From positions 310,001-374,000 of the forward strand of contig JAVHNS010000018.1 of assembly GCA_036872755.1 (NCBI GenBank): 64,000 nt of DNA. Reading direction: 5' to 3'. Shown here one piece after another: positions 53,323 through 64,000 of this stretch. The notes under the pieces are model-generated. The model did not search any database, had not been told where the DNA came from, and saw only the letters and a list, made by a program, of their open reading frames with translations. Both the position numbers and the translations under genes were made by a program. Every line of letters starts with the position of its first letter. Positions within the stretch are counted from its first letter, which is position 1. Source of the DNA: Orbilia blumenaviensis (taxonomy: Eukaryota > Ascomycota > Orbiliomycetes > Orbiliales > Orbiliaceae).

Positions 53323-56305
53323 CACCACGTATGTGGGTATAACACCGCGTTTTGGGACGACAAGATCTTCAGCCTCGATCTTCCTTGTGTTAGGTAATAT
53401 AGATCGTTAGTAGCTCATATCTAGGAACAATTGTATATAACATATCAGAAATTATTTGATAATGAATTATATACGTTATATCCTTTATGTATCCCCAGGT
53501 TCTCCGTCGCTCTACTCCCCACAACATACTACTATCTTCAACCCCATGTGCTTTCGAGCATCCCGAGACCAACGCTGCCAACACCATCGTATCTTTCATA
53601 GGCATACACTTCATCAGCACATTCGTATTCTTTATGGATACGCCTTCTACGGTCTTACTATACTTTTCACTGGCGTGTAAATCCTCCTACTTTCCACGGC
53701 CGCATCATTTAAGGCCAAATTTCCGAAAATTGACCCATCAAAGGTAGTAGAAGCTACTGGAGTCTAGCGCCAAGAATAATCCTACACGATTTTCTTAGCG
53801 GCTGAATTTACTCTTGACTTCGCGAGCCCGCTGATGAACACCTTGGAGGAGGATCTCGCTATTGTTGTTGACAAGAAATTTGCCTTGGAGAGTATCAAGA
53901 AACTCCTATGGGCGATGTTGATTTTCCGAGCACCCCAGAATGTAGGACGACCGCGAAACACCAATATTTGATGCCCCGCGAGGGTTGAGACTGATTTCAC
54001 CGAGTCGACGAAGTACTAAGCGATTTTTAAAGCTCATGAGTCCAGTCAATTTTCTATTTTGGGATTTGCAAATTCATATGATAGTAAACTACTTAGGTAG
54101 CTAACTCTGTTTTGGTAACTACATACGTGGATTCTGTTCTGTTGTTAGTCAGTACTGCAGTGCCGACATATCTACATATAAGATATATATTGAGAGCACA
54201 ATAACATCGGCAATAATTTGTAAAATACTGATCTCACAACTCATTCGTTTCTGAGAAGGATTATTTTGCACCACGCAGGCTTACTTACCATTACTCCTAG
54301 TGGCACTAATTGTGGGCGGGAAATAATAGGATGGTTTCCAGAAAGATAGGGAATTTTCCTCAAGATTCTCACCTGCATCCTCGTCGAACAGGATATTATG
54401 CCTCAACGCAATTAATTTACTGCCAAGTATCAACTTTGCTAAAGTCTAATGCAGAGTCAACCGATATATTGGTATGTAATTGTTAAGACAATCCTTCAGT
54501 TGGTTGCTAATCTTTTGTTCCAGATAGCCATAGAACGCGACAAATGATATGTGGAATACTGGCTACATGGGGGGCGCGTGTCAATATGCTCAAACCCAAG
54601 GGATATCGTTATTTCTCTTATTTGCGCAACTAGTATATACGTATTCAGGTTCTGACATATATGTTGGTGCGCAAACAAGGACACGTGAGTGTATGGAAAA
54701 TTGATATACCTCGTTTCTAATTATCTTTGTCTAATCCTTGAGGTTTCCGGAGGCCTAGCACTCAGGACTAGTCCACCTAGACCTTGACACCTGTAGCTTG
54801 TCCGGTTGTTTGGAAGATCATTCATACCCCCAGCAGGGCAAACACTATGCAGCTTGTTGCAGTGTTTGCCCGTGATCTCAGATATTCCAACATACATCCT
54901 GTTGGCCAACCGGACAAAGAAACAGTGGGTGCCCACTCGCTTATCTAGAATATCGCTCTAACGCTCTAGCATAGCCGCTTTGATGTACTTTTCTACAGGG
55001 TTCTAGCATGCACACGTGGTGGATGGGACAGCGGGTGGAACAAAGCAAGGCTCAAGGCTGTGGTTTGATGGTTTGTTACACAGCTGTTTGATAAAAACGT
55101 TTCAGTCACATGCAGTCCCGCATACATGGATCTAGTGCTTCTTAGGCGTCCCGTCAAAGGACATTGGTTTCACAAGGCTCGGAGAGCCTTTGTTAGATGT
55201 AACGGAACACGAAGCTGAGCACAACCGGTAGTACGTAAACCAGATGCTACCTTTATTTTCTAGCATCGCCTTGACCACCTCAGATAGTTGAGAGTCCCAT
55301 TCATTACGTGCGTGGCACAGAAGAGGCTTGGAGTAGGCACAGGCAGCTAGTGTTAGCTAGAAGAGGTTACCTACTCTTCCACCAGCCAGTGTTGGATTTT
55401 AGTAAATAAACTGTGTTGGTATATACTAGCCGACATTCTATGTATGCATGTTGCAGTAAACTGATTTCTCAGTACCTGGGTGCACCTTATACCCAGGAGT
55501 TATATGGACGGTTAGTTTTTCGATAGGAAGTCCTATTCGGACTTAATGGCCACTATATACAATTTGTTTTACTTAAGAGATATGATCCTATGTAACCCAG
55601 CTACCAAAGGAAATGCGGATATATCCGGATAGCTTGCGAATTGACTACATGTGAAGCAGGCAAGATCCCGGAGCCAGATAAGATAATACTAGGGTAACCA
55701 GGCCATTTCGGTACAGCAAGTATACCTACGCGAAATTATGGACTAGTTTGGTGCTCTACCAAAGCATTGATATTGTGATGCTAGTATACTTCAAAGCGAG
55801 GGAAATAAGATCCAACAGCTTCCACCCCTTCAATGTAAGGAAACCTTTGTCAACAGGCATCAAGTCTCTCTTACTACACTTGATAATCATAAATCGCACT
55901 TGTGTTAGTGTGCTATACCTAAAACTAATCAACACTTTTTCTGAACGATTCTAGCTGATTCCCATTGATAATTCCATCTGTTACACCCAGGCCGCGACTT
56001 TGTATACATCCAACTGTACAGAGCCCAGATTTCAAGCGTATCATATCAATTATGTGAGTTGATGTTGGGGAGAGCCTTTGTAAACAACAGGATCAATGCT
56101 AGTGAGCAGCTTCCACCTTGCATTTCTTTCCACCATGTTCCAGATGACCATGTCAAAGAAAACACTAGCACTATGACACTCCTAATTCTCCCCTTCCATC
56201 AAGCCATAGGAATCTTCTGTTGCAACCATCAGCGCTGGCGTGGGAGGGTATATACTACATACCTACGATAGTGATCTGACTGAGCTTTTCTAAGCTGGAT
56301 CTGTC

Positions 56306-56313
56306 TATATAAA
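56306..56313 (+). promoter_or_regulatory. TATA box and CT-rich leader of the AT-hook gene
   Basis: TATATAAA lies about 440 bp before the ATG at 56751. The following stretch (56325-56740) is dominated by TTCC and CTTC repeats, which points to a long 5' untranslated leader. ORFs inside it are not supported. Confidence 0.45.
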
Positions 56314-56750
56314 CCCCTACCATCGCCATCCATCCATCTTTCCTCCCTTCCTTCCTTCTCCATCTTTCTCCTTCTTGGTGTTTCCATCTACCAAGCTACC
56401 ACCATATCCATTTTACCATATCCTTCCGTTCACTCAATCACTTATTAAAGTCCGTCCTTCCTTCTTTTATCTACAACTCAATTGCCTTTAACTTCATCTT
56501 ATCCTTTCCTAATTCTTCTTCATCCTCATCTTTCCTTTACGGAACTTCATCTCATAACTTCAACAAAAATCCTTTTGATCCTTTTATCTACCTCAAAACA
56601 TTCGTGGCTTCTCTTACTATCTGCTAGTTCACCACATCTCTACCTCCTAGCAGTTAGTAATTGAATCTATCGATTTTTCACATCTTTCCTCCCTCCTCAT
56701 CCCTGGTACCCACAAAGTTCCACCAAACATTCTTTTCCGGTATCATCACC

Positions 56751-57833
56751 ATGCCGCGAACACGTAAAAACCCAGCCGACCCCGAGGAACAGGTAACTCC
56801 ATCCCCACCTTCAGCCCCAACAACCCCAACCTCCCAGAAACCAGCCTTCATCGCCGCACACACCCCCACAAGCTTCAACATGCGATCTCTCAGAATCGCA
56901 TCGACACCAGCACGCCAAGCCAGTCAGAGTCTAAGAGCAGGATTGACTTCCGCCTCCGGTACCAAAAAGTTGGGAAAGACCAGGTTAAGCAATTCCGAGG
57001 CTGTGTCACCTACGCAAGCTGCCGTTGATCGGAGGAAAAGGCCCAGGCTATCTTCGGGCGAAGATCAGAAGCCGAAGGAGGGAAAGAATAAGATGTCAGT
57101 TCCATCGGAGGCTTCTAGAAAACGAAAAAGGGTTGGAGGTGGTGCAGGCACGTTCTCTGTCGAAGTTCTAAATAGTTCTATTGCGGTGGTCGAGGGGATC
57201 AGCGATGATATCAGTCCTTTGAAACTAGATAGCAGTGAGCCTGGGTTTTCGGTTGAGATTCTTCAAGCTCCAAAAGCTTCTGAAACCCAACAAGAAGGGC
57301 AAGGAGGGAAACCGGCCAACGATAACGACTCATTGCCGTCTACACCACCACCTCGCCGCCGAGGCAGGCCTCCGAAAAAAGCCACGAATGCATCTGCGTC
57401 CGGGTCTTCCGACGAAGCAAAAATGGCGAAACCTGAACATAATATTACCAAAGGGAAAAAACGCGCCGCCCAGCCTGAAAAGCCTGCTGGGTCCGGAGAA
57501 GAGGAAGTGCAACCGAGTCCCAGCAACTCTGCGGAAACAACAAGACTTCCAGTCCCAGATTCTCCCGAAACCCACAGCCCATCAGAAACGGATTTGACAA
57601 AAAAGCTTCATGCGTTGGGAAAACCTGGTGTACAACCTGAAGATGTTCGTGACGAGCTGGCCAAACTCTTTGAAACCTTCAGCTCGGATGAGCTTGCAGA
57701 AGCTCTGGTTCACCTTCAGGGACCAATAAAGGTCAGACGAGAAATACTCATGTGTGTAATCACTGCACTCCGTGGAAAAGACGCCTCGGAAGTGGATCCG
57801 AACGCCGAGAGTCACCAGCATGCTATGGACTGA
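56751..57833 (+). CDS. AT-hook protein, probable chromatin or DNA-binding factor
   Basis: A single exon. I chose the ATG at 56751 (TCACCATGCC) over an in-frame start at 56661, whose 30 codons read as pyrimidine-rich leader; the product is 360 residues. Residues of about 1-60 are Pro/Thr-rich, and several KRKR-type clusters are potential nuclear signals. A canonical AT-hook (RRRGRPPKK) lies near residue 205. The same segment type, SVEVLNSS and SVEILQAP, occurs twice around residues 130-170. The C-terminal ~75 residues form the only folded-looking part: DVRDELAKLFETFSSDELAE and then KVRREILMCVITALRG, several helices. The AT-hook binds the minor groove of AT-rich DNA. No further family is recognised. 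Confidence 0.78.
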   Translation: MPRTRKNPADPEEQVTPSPPSAPTTPTSQKPAFIAAHTPTSFNMRSLRIASTPARQASQSLRAGLTSASGTKKLGKTRLSNSEAVSPTQAAVDRRKRPRLSSGEDQKPKEGKNKMSVPSEASRKRKRVGGGAGTFSVEVLNSSIAVVEGISDDISPLKLDSSEPGFSVEILQAPKASETQQEGQGGKPANDNDSLPSTPPPRRRGRPPKKATNASASGSSDEAKMAKPEHNITKGKKRAAQPEKPAGSGEEEVQPSPSNSAETTRLPVPDSPETHSPSETDLTKKLHALGKPGVQPEDVRDELAKLFETFSSDELAEALVHLQGPIKVRREILMCVITALRGKDASEVDPNAESHQHAMD

Positions 57834-60800
57834 ATACAGAAGGAAATGGATTCACGGAACTAAATCATTTATTTTCTATCCTGCATAATGGGTATAAATT
57901 TATTTTCCGTCTTGCTAGACTAGCCGCATAAACAACACGCTTTTGTTGCTTCGATGTTTCCCAGCTCGCAAAAACCTTCACGTCTCTGTTAATATTATAA
58001 AGTTGTGACATTTTCAACAATTATCTTTTTGGATATTAGCCATCGTGTTTGGGGTAGTGGATTGGATATATTTTGGTCTTATCTCTCAAGAAATATATCT
58101 GCCTGTGGTTTAAACCTCCAAATCATATCTCCGCCTGTGGTTTGGTTCTTAGATTACAAATAAATCTGCCCGTGGTTTGGTTGTTATAAGACTGCAAATA
58201 TATCTGCTTGTGGCCTGTCTGGTTCGACATTTGCGAATTATCTGCCTGTGGGCCCGATTGGCACGAAAAGATCGAAATATCTGCCTGTGGTCTGGTTTAC
58301 GAGACAAATGTAGCGAAAAGGTTTACTATCATATAAATTAATAATAGCTCTAAAGTAGTAGTTTACGTTGAATCCATATTACTATCTAAATATCTTTGCC
58401 GTCTTTTTGGTCTTAATCGTGGAGTGCTGGCCATCGAATATCTATCTCATGATCCATCTAATTTGTGTATATGCATCTTTCGAGGTGCTGAATAGCTTCT
58501 GGTAAAAGATATGTACTCATAGTCTATTGAGATCCATAGAAAAATGACACTCGCTGAAAGCTTCGCTACAAAACCACTAAATATGAACTTATAGAATTTC
58601 AACCAAGATATATCTATCTAGTCGTAGAAACCAGCCTCCAAGAAGCATAATTCGACCTGGCCCGATATATCCATTCCGATGCATATAGTCCCGACGGCAG
58701 GAGGAACCACGCTTCTCTATTTCCTGGTGCAGATATGGAGATATCATCTCATAAGGCGGTTAGCATTAGATCGATTTGAGGATCTCGGCCGTAGCTAATC
58801 TGTAATCCCGAAAGGTTCGTTGAACGAGCTTGAGGCGATGTCATATCCCCGTTTTCTACTTTTGGTACTTATATACTTCTGTTAGAGTATTATAAGCGGA
58901 AGCTACGGAAAGCGGGCTGGTTCGAAGGTATAATATATAGCTATATTCTACTCTGCTCCGCCGGGTGTCATGAACGCAGTGTCTTCCTACTTAGCGCTCC
59001 GTAAGCACATCCCTATACCCTGTGAAGACCACAACACCGCACATCTAAGAACTAGTACTCGCGTGCTCACCAGGAAACACTATACGGTACCTACTCATAG
59101 CTACACCCCACATTCACGTATAGTAAAGCCCGTTCAACCAATCGGACCGGCCCCATCCTGAACCGAATAAACCTCTTAGTAAGAGAGAGATGTGATTGTT
59201 CTTGGTTTATGACTCTTGTTTCACTGCTGCGATAGTATCATATCATTCTTGAAGCCCCACGACAAGGGCCCTGGTCTGTGGTATGACCGGATCCATACAC
59301 TGGCTCGCTAAGTGGCCGGTTGGTACCTGTTAGTCAGTCCTGCCGACGATTATTAAGATTAACCTTAACGTTATACGTACACAGTACGCCAGTATGCCGG
59401 ATATGCTGCGTATATCCACGGTACAAACCTATTGTCTACGCAAATACTGCATTGGCAGTGATCCGATATCATCGAAGTATGCAGCCTGGTCAAATATACT
59501 ATATGATAATCGCGACCAAGCTACGAGTAGTCGAGGTAGACCCATTAACATTGTAAATATTGTCAGAAGCCACGAGCTTCATATTTCCATTGCGGAGCCG
59601 GCCCGAATAAATAGTCGATTGAGATCCTCTCCATGGACTCGGTAGCTCTCCAAACCCTTTTTCCCAGCCAGCCAGCCGGGGACACGCTGCTTGGCTTATC
59701 CTTGGTATTCCCAGGATCAGCTGGCCAATTTGGGGAATTTTATCGAATTCGGCTGGGTCGGTCGTGTGTGCTGGAGAGACAACGCAAAATTTACCACATT
59801 TTTACACGAGGGTTACACGCGTCTCAGGACCTCAAGACTACGGCAGGAAGAAGTCCTGCAGAACTTAAGCTTAGTTCAGTGAGAGATGCGGTATCTCTGC
59901 CTAATATCTTCCTATTCATGCTACGCACGCATTCATTATTCCAAAGACCTGTTTACATCATACCCCAAACTTCCATGGAGTCCAACAAAGCTGACTATTA
60001 CCAAACAGCGTGAATTTTCAAACCCCCCCCCCTGCAAAAAGTGATCAACCCAATTGCAATCCCCGACACGAACCCTTTCCAAACCGGCAGGCCCTAGCAC
60101 AAAAACCACTTCAGAAAAAGGGTAAAAACGCGAACATTCTGACAAGGAACCGCCAACCCAAAAAAACACGGATCCGAAATGAGACATGCACTCACTCTCT
60201 TTTCCACGATAGTGCCTCGTTTTGGACGGGAATGTCAAATCACATATCGATAAAAGCTATGCACGAAACAAACTCCCCGCTGTCGATCAATCCAGCCAGC
60301 TACCTAAGCAGTCAGATGTGTTTCAAAGACTGTTGGGTTTTGGGGGGTTGTTTTCAATGGCATTTACTGATCTTCCAACAACATCCAGGTGTACTTAATG
60401 CAAATATGTAAAAAACCACATAAGGGCCCCACCAAAAGCTTCTTTCGATTCGAGGCGGCTTCACACAAACCGATCTGGGCAACAAAAAAAGGGGGGGGAG
60501 AAGGAAAGCGTGAGCCTCACCGCTTTGACCCGGGTATCGGAACCGTTACAGATCTTACGTCTATGGCTCCACCCCCATACAAAAAGACTCAGGAACCGGA
60601 TTGCCAAGCCCTGCAGCTAAATTACGCCCAGCCCGTACTAGTCCCTGCAGAGCCCCACATGAAGCTGGGACGGGGCCAATCAAGAAGCTGGTATTTTTCC
60701 AAAACCCCTTCTCTTCACGCCCCAGGGTCTTTCTTTTCTATGCGTTTTTGGTTCGGTCGCGGTCGCAGGTTATGGATCTCGGATGAGTAAACGAGCGGGA

Positions 60801-61163
60801 TGGATGGATGGTTTGGGAATTAAAAATTCTGGAACTCATACCTCGCTATCAGGAAAAAAAAACGGTCTTATTTAAAAAGGGGATGCCAGCAGCTGTCAAA
60901 GAGTAAAAAGTTTAAAAAAAACTAGACCACTTTTTCCTTCTGCTGCTTCCTCCGTACCTGCATCTGTTATGCATATGTCTTTCCTTCAATAAAAGTCTAT
61001 TATAATAACGTAAACGTATATTTATTCGATATCAACGGATACGCCAGCTGTATCTCTCACACGCATTCTTTTAAAGTTACAAACTTTCAAATCTATAAAT
61101 AATATATATATACACTCCCTCGAAATCTTCATAGCAATATATATTCAACGACATTCACTAAAA
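57834..61163. other. long intergenic region with a minisatellite
   Basis: It contains the 38-bp repeat array at 58095-58310. ORFs at 58970-59161, 59320-59645, 59633-60013 and 60010-60790 overlap and have no domain. A TATAAATA at 61094-61100 is the likely promoter of the next gene. Confidence 0.5.
58095..58310 (+). repeat. degenerate tandem repeat, unit about 38 bp, six copies
   Basis: The core ATATCTGCCTGTGGTTTGGT recurs with CTG starting near 58099, 58129, 58166, 58204, 58242 and 58281. The spacings are 30, 37, 38, 38 and 39 bp. Copies differ at several positions. The last copy runs straight into a copy of the dispersed motif (58292-58305). No open frame crosses it. It lies 260 bp after the AT-hook gene. 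Confidence 0.75.
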
Positions 61164-62120
61164 ATGACCCGCATCACCACCGCCCTCCTCCTCCTCCCCT
61201 CCGCAGCCTTCGCATCCTTCAACCTCCTCACCCTCCCCGACGGCCCAGGCCTACCCGAACTCCCCGCCGGCACCACCGAAAACCCAGCCTGCATCGCCGC
61301 CTACAACGCCACAATCGACTGCGACCCAACCGTGATCACGAACACCTTCGAATCTACCACTGATGGCCCCACAGTCGAAGAACTTGACAAGATCTGTACA
61401 CCAGGATGTCTCACCTCCCTCAGGAAGTGGGTTAGAGGCGGAGAAGGGTGTGAAGGGGAGACTTATTTGAATTATTTCGGACTTATGAGTGATGATTTCT
61501 TTGATGGGAATGTAACGACTACGACGGTTGATGTATGGCAGTATTATATTACTGCGGCGTATCATTCCAAGTGTATGAGAGATTTGTAAGTTCCCCCAAC
61601 AAAAACCCCCCCATACAAAATCAAAAGAAAGACAGTAAATTTTTTTTGCTAACATATATATCTTAAAAAAAAAAAAAGCTCAACCTCAGCAAACACATAC
61701 TGCATCCTCTCCCCCGACTCACAGGGCTTCGCCCAACCCGCCATCCTCAACACTTCGAACCCAGACGCCCTCTGCAAGAACAACGTATGCGGCACCCAAT
61801 CCGCCTACCTCTTCGCCCCGATCAAGACAATCTACAAATTCGACACCTCAAACACCACAGGTGAAGACCGTGAAGAAGGTGGAAGGGACTCGAACGGTGA
61901 TTTGCCGATGATTACGTTAGAAGAAGCGTGTCCTGGGATCGATACCTCTGAGTACCCGCTTAGGGAGGAGGATGTGACGGCTGAGATGTTGAAGAGTGGT
62001 AGTACTGGTGGTAATAGCAGTGGGGATAAGCCTAATGCCGCTGCGGGTGGTGTTAGCGTTAGCTTTGGAAATGTGGCGGTTGCTGCTGTGGTCGGTATCC
62101 TTGGGTTTTTGGCTTTGTAA
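61164..62120 (+). CDS. GPI-anchored cysteine-rich secreted protein
   Basis: Two exons, 61164-61585 and 61679-62120. The 93-nt intron is GTAAGT...AAAAG with a GCTAACAT branch site, and the product is 287 residues. The signal peptide is TRITTALLLLPSAAFA. The cysteine pattern C-IAAYNATIDC and ICTPGCLTSLRKW, followed after the intron by NTYCILSPDSQ and LCKNNVC, resembles the non-LysM part of fungal LysM-type wall proteins. There is no LysM repeat. The C-terminus (GNVAVAAVVGILGFLAL after Gly/Ser-rich linker) is a typical GPI signal. Cell-wall or membrane display is therefore likely. The intron's acceptor follows a run of 13 A rather than pyrimidines. TATAAATA lies 65-70 bp upstream of the ATG. Confidence 0.82.
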
Positions 62121-63217
62121 AAGAGTATATTCATAGGGAGGGCAAAGGGTTGTAGACGTACGATATACGGTTCTTTGAAGAGTTTTATCGAAAAACGGGT
62201 GGTTAATGTATGTATGTGTGCCTGGGTCATGTAGACCTAGAAGGAACATCATGAAAAGTAATAATTAATACCAATCAATACAATAAAATACCACATATCA
62301 CAAGAATCAAAAGACAGACTCTCACCCATTAGAACCACTACTGCTAACACCACCCAAACTCAACCCGGCGAAAACCCCCGCCAGCTGCAGTCCTTGATTG
62401 CCCTGTTCAAACGACCCACCTTTGTCATCATTCTGTAACGGTGAATTCCGGCCATTAGGACAGCTGGTACCCGAGCTCCTAGCTTCCTGAGCACTTGCAC
62501 TGCAACTCCATTCACACTCCTCCGTTTGTTCCGGTATACACGCCAGCGTCGACCGGTATGCTCGCGGCATTCTGGCAAATCGTGTAACTCCTAGATATCT
62601 ATCTAGGGAAAGGTAGGTGAAAGAGTGCACATGAACGGAACAAAGGTAAAGAATATAAGGCATAAAGCAATGATACTACATTAGAAAGTTGATAGGTAAG
62701 TCGTTACGATCACAATGAAATCGAAAACTTGTTTCACACACACCCTCAAACCCCCAAAACTCTAAAAGCCACCCCACACACACCTCCCCCACATACATAC
62801 ACCGACAGCCGATATAGTAATATAATAACGCTTTCGAAATAAACTCCGAAGGCCAGAATTAAGATTATAAGCTTATATATAGCCGCGTCTTCATAGCCGA
62901 GGTCTAATACTAAACATTCACGAAACATGCTCACCCAAGAAGAAGACTACGTACTATAAAAGCCTACTTATCATACTTCCAATATTAAGAACCAATTATT
63001 GAATTAACCTCGTATACCGAAGCTGATGTCTAGCTACGAGATACTGCTTCCTGGATAAACCTGTGAATTAACCCCAATCGTATGCCCATTATAAACCCTC
63101 CAGAAAAACCCAATAACCAATAAAAAACCAAAAGTCCGTTCCCATTCCAAGCGTAATACGTATGTAACCAATGTCCATAACAAACCAAAAAGAAAACAAA
63201 GAATCCAGTCTGTAAAT
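62121..63217. other. intergenic with one doubtful exon
   Basis: Apart from the doubtful exon at 62322-62663, this is AT-rich DNA with CA and CCCC runs near 62740-62800. Nothing else is seen. Confidence 0.4.
62322..62663 (-). CDS. possible terminal exon of a small cysteine-containing protein
   Basis: A minus-strand frame whose C-terminal ~80 codons have a protein-like pattern (AYRSTLACIPEQTEECEW, then CSASAQ and SCPNGRN) and end in a Gly/Ser-rich tail. The first ~30 codons look like non-coding DNA, and a possible acceptor (CCCTAG or TCTAG) lies near 62585-62600, so the real exon would be about 62322-62590. I could not find a convincing upstream exon, and the frame might be a chance ORF. Confidence 0.25.
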   Translation of the reverse strand: MPYILYLCSVHVHSFTYLSLDRYLGVTRFARMPRAYRSTLACIPEQTEECEWSCSASAQEARSSGTSCPNGRNSPLQNDDKGGSFEQGNQGLQLAGVFAGLSLGGVSSSGSNG

Positions 63218-64000
63218 CTATCCAGGACCCTGCGGCCCCTCCTGCTCAAACTCCGTCGCCGGCCTATCTCTCGGACATCCACTCCCAGAACCATTACTGC
63301 TCCTCGCCCGTCTCCTGGATGCCTCAGTCGGCTCCATCCATCCACCTCTTGTTCTCGCTCTCTCGGTAGTCGTCGTCTGTGACGATGTCGAAACTGTCGT
63401 CGCTGTCTCCGTTGCTGCTGTTGTTGTTGTAGATGATGATGAATCCTCGCTAGTCACCTCAGCACCATGTTCTGTTGTAGTTAAGTTCTCTCCACTCACG
63501 TCAGTAGCCTCCTCGGCTGTAGATTCACCCCCACTCCCATCACTACCCCCTTCAGCAGCCTCTTCAGTAGTCACTTCGGTAGGTTCTTCAGTAGCTTCTT
63601 CAGCAGTCACTTCAGTAACCTCTTCAGTAGCCTCCTCGGGAGCTACCTCAGTAAACTCTTCAGTAGGCGCTTGACTACTCTTTATCTCCGCAGCTACAGC
63701 TTCAGCGGCTTCTTCCCTCTCCTTCTCTTTCTTCTTCTCTGCCTCTTCATCTTCCTTCCGTTTCTGCTCAGCAGCAGCCTCTCTTTCCTTCCTTTCAGCC
63801 TCCTCCTTCGCCTTACGATCATGCGGCGCATCAACTTTGTACTCCCAATCATCCTCATCCCCAGTCTCAACCCCAATCCCCCTCCTCCTCAACGCCTCCG
63901 CCTTAGCCCTCATAGAAGCCAACCTCCTCTCCGCCATCTCCTTTTTCTTCTTTCTAGCCTCCTCCTGCTCCTTCTCAATATCTTTCTTCTCCTTCAACTC
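63218..64000 (-). CDS. Glu/Lys-rich coiled-coil protein, 5' end outside the window
   Basis: The minus-strand frame is open from the right edge for 260 codons to a stop at 63218-63220, without a usable ATG near the edge, so the start lies outside. The first ~105 visible residues are a highly charged coiled coil (EKEQEEARKKKKEMAERR and AKEEAERKEREAAAEQKR). Residues of about 112-150 are a degenerate repeat of the type TEEATEEPTEVTTEE. A Ser/Thr run and a basic, proline-poor end follow. There is no membrane segment. Composition alone cannot tell its function; cytoskeletal, trafficking and RNA-associated proteins often look like this. Confidence 0.65.
   Translation of the reverse strand, partial: ELKEKKDIEKEQEEARKKKKEMAERRLASMRAKAEALRRRGIGVETGDEDDWEYKVDAPHDRKAKEEAERKEREAAAEQKRKEDEEAEKKKEKEREEAAEAVAAEIKSSQAPTEEFTEVAPEEATEEVTEVTAEEATEEPTEVTTEEAAEGGSDGSGGESTAEEATDVSGENLTTTEHGAEVTSEDSSSSTTTTAATETATTVSTSSQTTTTERARTRGGWMEPTEASRRRARSSNGSGSGCPRDRPATEFEQEGPQGPG

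Larger units (their letters stand above)
52815..56750. other. long intergenic region and CT-rich leader
   Basis: About 3.9 kb. It holds the second copy of the 18-bp repeat (53305-53322) and a partial dispersed motif (55234-55243). From 56306 there is the promoter and a ~400-nt pyrimidine-rich leader of the AT-hook gene. ORFs at 53390-54000 overlap on both strands. No gene is supported. Confidence 0.45.

Noticed and set aside
56482..56664. 60-codon ORF before the AT-hook gene
   Set aside because: It lies in the pyrimidine-rich leader and has the Leu/Ser/Pro bias of translated CT repeats.
59633..60790. Three plus-strand ORFs of 126-133 codons
   Set aside because: Low-information composition with homopolymer runs (C and G tracts), no signal peptide or motif and no exon partners.
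1..64000. CRISPR arrays, rRNA genes, intact transposons
   Set aside because: No regularly spaced identical repeats with unique spacers, no conserved rRNA blocks, and no transposase or reverse-transcriptase motifs were seen.

Overview
The window looks like nuclear DNA of a filamentous ascomycete (Pezizomycotina). The reasons are short introns of about 55-130 nt with GTATGT/GTAAGT-type donors and CTAAC-like branch points, long AT-leaning intergenic stretches, and a gene set that includes a Clr5-domain protein, an Egh16-like secreted protein, a class E P450, a cysteine-rich small secreted protein, CDC45 and PEX7. The Egh16-like protein and other secreted proteins would fit a nematode-trapping fungus of the Orbiliomycetes, but that placement is a guess. 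All exon joins were worked out by hand from splice signals, frame and family resemblance.

Layout from left to right. At 1-382 a gene on the minus strand runs off the left edge. At 1.7-4.0 kb is a large Ser/Thr-rich secreted protein (minus). From 6.1 to 12.2 kb lies a run of small ORFs, three of which start with Met-Val-Cys, on both sides of a two-intron Clr5-domain gene. An array of short near-palindromic repeats (10.03-10.26 kb) sits inside this run. From 12.6 to 19.5 kb come a 2-oxoglutarate/Fe(II) oxygenase (minus), a WW-domain coiled-coil protein (plus) and an AlkB-type repair dioxygenase with CUE-like and GRF zinc-finger segments (minus).

From 22.2 to 34.4 kb the genes are mostly housekeeping: PEX7 (4 exons), a SAM methyltransferase, an MFS transporter (3 exons) and CDC45 (3 exons). 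A P450 (3 exons, 38.3-40.1 kb) and a secreted cysteine-rich small protein (42.0-42.4 kb) follow. Then come an unknown helical protein, an acidic single-pass membrane protein, the Egh16-like protein with a long Asn/Gly repeat tail (minus), a BTB/POZ gene whose frame is cut by an in-frame TAG, an AT-hook protein and a GPI-anchored cysteine-rich protein. A Glu/Lys coiled-coil gene runs off the right edge.

The rest, about half the window, is intergenic DNA where I can support no gene. It carries a 38-bp minisatellite (58.1-58.3 kb), a dispersed 14-17 bp motif seen at several sites, an 18-bp exact repeat 52 kb apart and simple repeats. I found no CRISPR array, no rRNA, no convincing tRNA and no intact transposon. 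The least explained parts are the small-protein/Clr5 block, its repeat array, and the dispersed motif.
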